A DNA stretch of 64,000 bases from Lamellibrachia columna (lineage: Eukaryota; Annelida; Polychaeta; Sabellida; Siboglinidae). Where the stretch lies: NCBI GenBank assembly GCA_963662155.1, contig OY759264.1, positions 10,431,931-10,495,930 of the forward strand, given 5' to 3'. The position numbers and the translations under genes are program-made. Each line of letters opens with the position of its first letter. Position 1 is the stretch's first letter. Below, piece by piece: positions 57,201-64,000 of this stretch. The notes beneath the pieces are model-generated. The model was given only the letters and a program-made list of their open reading frames with translations, was not told the DNA's origin and made no database searches.

Positions 57201-60200
57201 AACTACTACATGAGCAAGTAATAATAATTTTATTAAAATGGCAACTGTAGCAGTTGAGTTATACAATTGGCACGGTAAACATACAATGATAATAAATTAA
57301 TTAAGACAAAAAATATGACTTAAAATACAACTAATTTAAAAGGTGCATGTACATCATGTTTAAAGTTATGTTTATAAATATACTACAGTAAAATAAATTA
57401 TGTGGCATACTACTGTTACGTAATGTATTGTATAATATAGAATGGTTTCTGGTTGTGTCTGTTCCCTCATATCTCCGTCAATTTTGCGTGTATGGGGCTG
57501 AAATTGGTAGTTCATATGTTTTAAAAAAAATTTCCTGAGGGTTGGACTCTGAGATATAAATGTGGATGTTTGACGTAGATTACGTTACTCAGAACAGTAA
57601 TAGTTCATTGTTACATACAAATGTTTGCAATGCTATGTTTTCTACGAGTGTTCCGAGTTACGTGATCAACGTCAAACATCGACATAGGTTACTTCATACA
57701 GTACAAACACTTTGTGAAACCGACAGTTGGGCACGAAGTTGTCATTGCCATTGGCATTGCCCTAACAAAACTTGACTTGTCAGTGCTGGAAGTCATAAAC
57801 TCGCAGTGGCTGCCTTTTTTTCCCGGGCAATGCCGGGCAACTTGGTTAGTATTAGATAAAGATAAGTTCTAAAATACAATTTTTTTAGATTATTTACGAT
57901 GTTTATAATTGTCTACATGTTGTGATGGTCATTTTTCAATGCAGTAATAATAATACACTTTTATGGGGCCAACATCAACAGGAATCAAACCAGATTCATT
58001 AAGCAATCTCATGAATGGGGATGCACAAAAAGTCATCACCAGAACAAGGGACCAACTTAAGATTTAAGGTGGAAATGCAATTTTTAAAAATATGACTTGA
58101 GTTTTTGTTTTTTACAGAAGATAGCTATAGTTTCAGATGATTTAAAATTGATGGGGAGTTAATTCCAGACCTCAGTCACAGTGACAGAAAAAACATGTTT
58201 GCCCGAGTTAAGTTTTAGTTTTAGGAACAATAAGTTGTGAAATAGGTGACCTGAGCTGCCTAGAGACTAGCCAAGTAGGGTGGTTGTTGTGTAGATAGAG
58301 CAACATATGCAAGAGTGGACAGTTTAAATTTGATATGATAAGTAACAGGGTGCCAGTGTAACTGTTTAAGTAGGGTTAGTGATGGTGAAAAGCAAGACAC
58401 CCTGAATGTAACATGTGCAAGACAATTTTGTACATGTTGGAGTCTAGCTAAGTCGCTTTTAGCAGTGCTGTTTAGTAGTGAATTGCAGTAGTCAAGGCAG
58501 CTACTGATTAGTGCTGTTGATAATGTTTTAGATAAATATATATGACGCTGAATTCTGATGGGGATGTATCACTACCAAACAATTTAACTGGAAAGTGGCT
58601 GATGACCCTATTTCGTTGTTGCTTAGTACCAATAATAATAAGGTCTGCTTTATCTGGATTAAGCTTTAACTTACTTGACTGCATCCAAAACAAGATGTCA
58701 GTGAGACATTTACTTGAAGTTAAAAGAGATTCTTGTGCACCTGATTGCGAAAGTGATATATATAAACATGTGTCATCAGCATACAGATGATGACTGAGAT
58801 TATGATTAGTACTGACTTGGCTGAGAGACGTAGTGTATGAGCTAAACAGAACAGGGCCAAGGATGGAGCCTTGCGGGACTCCGAACGGAAGGTGTAGGCA
58901 AGATAGTGTGCAAGATATATTGAACTACCGAGGAGCAACCAGTATAGCTGTTAACAATACCAATTACAGTTGACATGGTAGCTTTGAATGGTCACACTGT
59001 CAACATGTACACAACACTGAAATGTGTAACATGAATTTGAACATGAAAATATGCATAACTGATCAGGAGGTGATAACACATTCTTTAATGTGATTATATT
59101 ATCACATTAAAGAATCTTTTTTTAGAAAAAGACCAACATCACATTCAGCTTACTGGTCCAACTGGCATTCTATTCTTTTTGGTCTTGCAACTGGAAGAGC
59201 TGAAAGTGTTTCTTTCTGAAAAAATAAATCACTGTTTTGAACTTGTACTACGACCACAGATTACCAAACACCCAACACTGTGTAGTAATTTTTTTAAACT
59301 TTACATTGTATGCTTTTTATTGGTATGGTTTTAATTTTACTATGATAAAAATTGCACCACAGAAATCACTATTGGTGACAAAGGTACCCTAATAATGGAA
59401 AAATTATAATGTGTTGGCTTGCATGTGGTTCATTTACACTTTGAAAATAAGTACAATTATTCCTTTATTGTCATGTTGATTTTGATTACGTTGAACTATC
59501 GATGCATCACACTAGTCGATGTGACGATGCAATACTATTTGTAGTAAATTGGACTATCAATGGTTATCATCAATCAATAGTACACTGAACTATCGATAGT
59601 AACCATAGTTGGCAAAACAATTCAGCAGGGCTACTTGTGTCAGTGTAGTAACAAAAATAAACATGTCTAAAACTATTTTGGATAATTTTATTTATTTATC
59701 GACCTATCATTCACGGATTCAGCCTTTTTTATCAACTACCTCCAAGGCTACGCAATAGCGCCATCCATCAATTATGGTTTGGGACTGTTTTCCTAGCTAT
59801 TCTGTGATACTATCGTGATAGCTAGGAAACAATAGTATTGCAATAGTTGTACAGCTATTGCGATACCATCACAATAGTAAACCTATATCCTGTAGTCACC
59901 CCTAATTGTTATCATATCTGATTGAATTGTATTACCGTAGTTATTAAATCTTAAAACTAAAATGTCAAATCTTAGGTTGAAAATCAGTTCCTAAGAATAT
60001 CATGATTATTAAGGAACAATAAAATCGTAGTTATCTGGACTTAATGTTGTAAAAGCTTTTAGTGGATGTTTCCACATAGGTCCACAGTTTGGTACTTTGC
60101 ACTTGCTTCTAAACGATCATACCATTGTCACAGAACATTCAATAACCTGTTTATTTTCTACAGGTCAACGTGCCCAACCAGCTGAGCAAGTGACTCAAGT

Positions 60201-63200
60201 GGAAGACAGTTGTGCACCTCCACAGACACCAATCAAATGTACAGTGTATGATACAGTGTATTATACATCGGGGTTGGGGTGAAGTACTTCTTGTTCTTGG
60301 ACTTGTACTTAAGTACCATTACTTCAGTATTTGTACTTGGGATTTTGCAATGACCAGTACTTGTACTTGGTTAAATGTACTTCAACTTGCCAAATATGCA
60401 TGCAACCAGCATGTTTAGAATATAAAATAACTTAGCATAGCCAAGAGTGAAAGTAATTGAGCATGTCCAAATTCGTTGATTTACCAGTAGTATAGAATCT
60501 CATGTAATCCATCGGTGACTGCTTATAGTTATGTAATCTCTATATATGAGGTGACATTGTTAGAAAGAACAACAGTTATATGGCTTCACTATGTCCAAGC
60601 ATAAGATTATACTCGCTATTAGGCCTTTTATTAGTTGGTTTTCATATCTGCCGACCCAATATTTTTGTTTCATAAAAACGTCTACGTTTTCAACATGTTC
60701 GTATTTTAACAGGAGCCATCATTCCACATACTAAAAACATAAATCTTTTTTAAAATATTGTGTTCTTGAGCACTTTTTCGGTCCAACTAGTGCCACATTG
60801 TATCAGCGTCTTCCACATTGAGCATCAGCAACTTATATTATCACTCACCATGGCATGGAAGCAATCCACAGCGCTATTTAGACTGCAAAAGTGCGCAAAA
60901 ACACACTATTTAGAAATAATATATATGCTTTTTTGTACTTGGAACGACGTCGAATCATTGAATGAATGCACTAGCATATAAAAAATTAGGTAAGATTGTC
61001 GTTTAGAGGCGTGAATAATTTAGGCCAATCTGGTTCAAGATTACTGTAGGCGTTACATATTTGAATTACTATTTTTTTTCACCAACCGACCCATTTAAAA
61101 AAAAAAAAATCCGTATACCAACCAATAAAAAATTAAAGGCCTTACTAGGTTCTCTGTGAAAACACCTTTTACACCTTGATTCTAAATGACTGCCCGGGAA
61201 GAGAGACCCTCACAGAATTAATACACCATTGATCAGTGGCAACTCATATGCTAGTCAACAAGCATCTATTCTTTTGACATATTGTGTTTTTGTGGTCCAA
61301 ATACTGCCGTGAATGCAGTGAGCGATAATATAACCTGTTGACACTAACTGCAGAAAACGCTGCTGCAGCACGGCACTACTTGGACTGAAAAAGTGCGCAA
61401 AAATACAATAACCCCCTGTTATCTCCCAGTGTCTTAAATTTTTTTCATAATCATACTTTAGTTTTGAGAATACATCACGAAGATGACAAATAAATCGTAT
61501 TTGAGAAAATGCCTGGGAGAAAAAAGGTTTTTTTTCTTCTCCAAAACAGAAATATTGGGTTGGTGGATCCGTAAACCAACTAATAAAAAAGAAAAGGCCT
61601 AAGTAGACCAATACAAAACCCTTTGGCCACAGAGAATGTGATATTCTGTGCAAACATTGAATAAGCAAGGTATGCCTGCTTTATCATGACAAGTTTCACA
61701 AAAGCACAGTGTCTCTGTATTACAAAGCAGCAATAGTAGAGCAAAAATGAAATAAAAATTTTTTGAAAGAGCATGTGAAAGAAATCCAATGAAACTTGAA
61801 TCAAACTGAGAGCACTAGCAAAGAGTTAAGTCACAACACAAACACATGATATATATATAACTTGATCGTAAAGACAAGACAATGTTTTTGTGAGTCTTTG
61901 TCATTGACAACTGCACTTTGGTCACTGGTTCATACAGTCATGCTTTCTTTCTGTATGGTGACTGCAATTTGGGGGACGAAACCTTGTTTTTTATGTTGAT
62001 ATAATATATTTACTAGTTAAGGTTTAGTTTTAAAGTTGTTATTATAATCACTTGGTATGAATACTTCAACCAAATTATGAGTTATTTTTTCACTAAAATA
62101 TCATTTTTATATTTCTCTTTCTAGCCTGTATATGTGTATATTTTATGTTGATTTTTCCAGTTGTTTCTACAAATTGTCCTTAACTTTTCATAATTACTGT
62201 GTATAGCCTGTGTTAATTTTATCGCTACAGTGAGTCGCTAGGATAGTTTACATTGTGCAGATCTATATATATATACTTATCGGCACATGTAGCATACATG
62301 TAATTGGCATTATTAAAATGCTTTTTGTTGTCATCTCGCGTCTAGTGTTGTAAACGCACCATGTTTATGATGTGTCAACACCACATGAATAAGTAGTTTA
62401 TGATTGGTCATACTCATGTTTTCAGTGTCACTGAAGGAACAACTGCAAGCGAAGTACAGCAACTCAAAGAAGCATGACGCACTGGATGGGACATTCGTTG
62501 ACCTTCGTCTCCAGAAGCACTGTGAAGAACTCCTTCCAGATAGCATAACCTGCCGGGATGTGGAGAAGTTGGAGAAATACAAGCGGTCTAGCAAAGGTGT
62601 CCTACTTTCGCAGTTGTTCAGCAAATTGGAGGAAGATAAAGACACTCCCAAGAAAGTACTTATCCGTGGAAGAGCTGGGGTGGGTAAGACATCTCTTGTG
62701 GAGTATATGGCAAGAGAATGGGCGGCAAAGAAGCTCTGGCCTGATGTCGACTATGTCTTTGTCCTAAAACTACGTGAGTTCTTGGATGTAAAGTGGAGCC
62801 TCGGTGATCTGTTGTTAGGTGATCTGCAACTGCTAGCTGATGAAAAGAGTGCAGCCCTTGAAGAAATATGCCAAAACTCTGAGCGGGTGTTGTGCCTTTT
62901 GGACGGCTTGGATGAATGCCAGGCATTTGAATACTCCTCCAAGTCCAGATTCCCTAAAGAAAGTGAAGTTGACTTGTCTGAGATGATCTCCAGTATCATA
63001 AGCTGTAGCCTGTTGCTTGAGGCAAAGGTCGTTGTAACATCTCGGCCTACCAATCGGATCCCACCTTCAGAGGAGTTCGATCGTGTTGTTGATGTCTATG
63101 GCTTTACCAAGGAAGGTATCAGGCAATATGTCTACAAATTCTGTGTAAACGATGAGCAACTTCGAAAGTTCATCCAGTCAAATATCGACGCAAACCCAAA

Positions 63201-64000
63201 CCTGGCAACAATCTGCCACACACCTATCCAATGTTGCTTTGTTTGTACAAGTCTGAAGAACATGTTCGCAGAAAAAGGCAGTGTGTCAGATATCACAACG
63301 ATGACACAGCTTTACACTAAAGCAACACACCGACTTGGTTCAAAGCTTCATCCAAGTCTGAAATACCCCAAAACAGACACAGACCTTGAAACAGACATCA
63401 GTATGTTGAAGATGTCATTCCTTAGACATGCTGCGTTAGCTAAAGATTGCACGGCAAATCCATTGAAACTCATCTTCAGCGATGAAGACCTTAAACAGCA
63501 CAGTTTTGAAGAAGTAGACAAACAGGCTGGATTTCTGTCACAATCAAAGAAAGTGGACCCACGTGACAGAGACAAGAAACTAAACACCTGGTCATTTTGT
63601 CACCTTTCCTTGCAGGAATTCTTTGCTGCACTGGGGCTGCTCCAAGGATCACTCGATGATGCTATCAGGATGCTTCTAGACAATGAAGCGTCGGTGAAAT
63701 GGTATGAGATTGTGATAACATTTCTAGCGGGCCTGCTAGGAGATCCAAGGAATGAGTACTACTTGAAGTATCTAGGCTTACCTAAATCTTCGTTGGTCTC
63801 CTGCAAAGAATTCATCAAGAAGCTTACAGGCGTGCTGAAGAATGACCCATTGAAAATTCTAACAGTTGTCTTTGAAACTCAGTGCAAAGATCTGGTGGAC
63901 AACGTCCCAGAAGAAATCGAATCAACAGAGATTTACCCAATGGAGGTGCTCTCGCTCTGTTGGGTGTTAGAACAGGACACCTGTCGGGTCACAAGTCTTC
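54219..64000 (+). CDS. NLR-like protein: HEPN domain, coiled coil, NACHT NTPase (partial, runs off right edge)
   Basis: Exons are 54219-54656, 55059-55211, 55841-55942, 56589-57078, 60164-60238 and 62426 to beyond 64000. Every junction is AG/GT and phases agree (0,0,0,1,1). Residues about 10-200 match the DZIP3-like HEPN type (DYMNWFKAHRALNCTINVLRP), with the RNase signature RNDLAH at 151-156 (RNxxxH). Residues 265-394 form a charged coiled coil of 22-residue repeats. The last exon encodes a NACHT domain: Walker A GRAGVGKTS at 501-509, Walker B LLDGLDE at 577-583, the sensor TSRP at 624-627 and the winged-helix motif FCHLSLQEFFAAL from 810. About 944 residues are inside the window; the C-terminus, in this family often a repeat-type sensor such as LRRs, is not seen. 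NACHT proteins are ATP-driven oligomerising receptors, commonly of innate immunity; HEPN domains often cut RNA. The start ATG (54219) has A at -3. Minor exons could have been missed in the long introns. Confidence 0.85.
56691..56954 (+). repeat. 66-bp coding tandem repeats forming the coiled coil
   Basis: Four units of 66 bp (56691, 56757, 56823, 56889), the middle ones nearly identical, encode IEKVDEGNEQVKEQIKDTEK plus QV. A shorter degenerate VKEQ expansion follows to about 57070. Hydrophobic residues fall at spacings of 7 and 4, an 11-residue period. The repeats lie wholly within exon 4 of the NACHT gene and keep its frame. Confidence 0.93.
58000..58960 (-). pseudogene. L2/CR1-type LINE reverse transcriptase remnant in intron 4
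   Basis: Minus-strand translation with stops gives GVPQGSILGP-like sequence near 58870, a YADD-type region near 58780, then WMQSSKLKLNPDKADLIIIG and SHFPVKLFGSDTSPSE (58508-58693). Further left comes a SSLDYCNSLL-like stretch near 58460-58500. It is truncated and decayed and lies antisense within the fourth intron of the NACHT gene. Confidence 0.75.
59080..59115. repeat. Perfect hairpin, 15-bp arms and 6-base loop
   Basis: ATTCTTTAATGTGAT, a six-base loop TATATT, then ATCACATTAAAGAAT. It lies in intron 4 of the NACHT gene. Confidence 0.95.
59463..59915. repeat. ACTATCGATAGT-rich repeat with a transposon-like right end
   Basis: Repeated variants of ACTATCGATAGT and GCAATAGTATTGC, with an inverted repeat TTTCCTAGCTAT (59789-59800) / ATAGCTAGGAAA (59818-59829). 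The right side ends CTGTAGTCACCCCTA, whose reverse complement (TAGGGGTGACTACAG) looks like a DNA-transposon terminal sequence. The left end was not identified, so the family is uncertain. Confidence 0.45.
60260..60390. repeat. GTACTT-rich repeat in intron 5
   Basis: TGGGGTGAAGTACTTCTTGT and repeated TTGTACTTG. It resembles in style, but is not the same as, the GAGTAC-rich ends of the element at 47594-48666. It begins about 30 bases after the predicted donor of exon 5. Confidence 0.5.
60622..61602. repeat. Three related repeat copies, one direct and two inverted, in intron 5
   Basis: Copy A (about 60622-60960) begins AGGCCTTTTATTAGTTGG and contains GAGCACTTTTTCGGTCCAAC. Copy C (about 61250-61602) is its diverged reverse complement over more than 300 bp (AGGCCTTTTCTTTTTTTATTAGTTGG on the other strand, then GCGCACTTTTTCAGTCCAAG). 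Copy B (about 61062-61147) is a short inverted match to the first 80 or so bases. The open frame at 61255-61668 (-) lies in copy C and gives protein-like similarity to a translation of copy A, so the family may once have been coding. I do not recognise it. Confidence 0.65.

Noticed and set aside
61255..61668. 137-codon minus-strand protein gene
   Set aside because: Lies inside one copy of a dispersed inverted repeat; other copies have stops, so it is reported as a repeat.

Overview
The window is genomic DNA of an animal, most likely a marine invertebrate. The evidence is spliced genes with GT/AG introns, a clarin-family gene, a NACHT (NLR-like) gene, several non-LTR retrotransposon families, one Ty3/gypsy-type LTR element, a tRNA-derived SINE, and very abundant tandem repeats. 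The gene content would suit a lancelet-like deuterostome or a lophotrochozoan. I cannot name the species from sequence alone.

Layout. 1-4830: a GC-rich, single-exon, multi-pass membrane protein gene (1586-2803) with at least one apparent frameshift, then a 185-base CT microsatellite. 4833-7456: 32 head-to-tail copies of an 82-bp unit that reads as a C2H2 zinc finger in one frame. 9180-14970: a 24-bp satellite, then a large tandem segmental duplication whose first copy carries 17 copies of a 58-bp repeat where the second carries one. Each copy ends in the tail of a dead LINE. 15100-16470: AT-rich microsatellites and a long fold-back sequence. 17775-20999: a three-exon clarin gene whose second intron holds about 47 copies of a 29-bp repeat. 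21125-22853: a CR1 remnant and a 49-bp satellite. 22860-28500: gene-poor sequence.

28520-50930 is a transposon graveyard and nursery. A LINE on the + strand is split by an RTE/BovB-like element on the - strand, and a Ty3/gypsy-type element with intact 5-bp target duplications sits exactly at the LINE's 3' tail. Further right come an apparently intact 1050-residue LINE protein (-), a nearly intact CR1 element (-) broken by a homopolymer indel and a 62-bp mini-insertion, and a decayed LINE (+) that was itself hit by a 1.07-kb inverted-repeat element.

50930-64000: a tandem duplication, a tRNA-Lys-type SINE, and then a six-exon gene fragment running off the right edge. It encodes a HEPN domain with an intact RNxxxH motif, an 11-residue-periodic coiled coil built from 66-bp tandem repeats, and a complete NACHT core (Walker A, Walker B, TSRP, winged-helix region). 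All five splice junctions agree in phase. This predicted HEPN-coiled coil-NACHT receptor is the most interesting candidate biological system in the window; its immune role is inferred from family knowledge.
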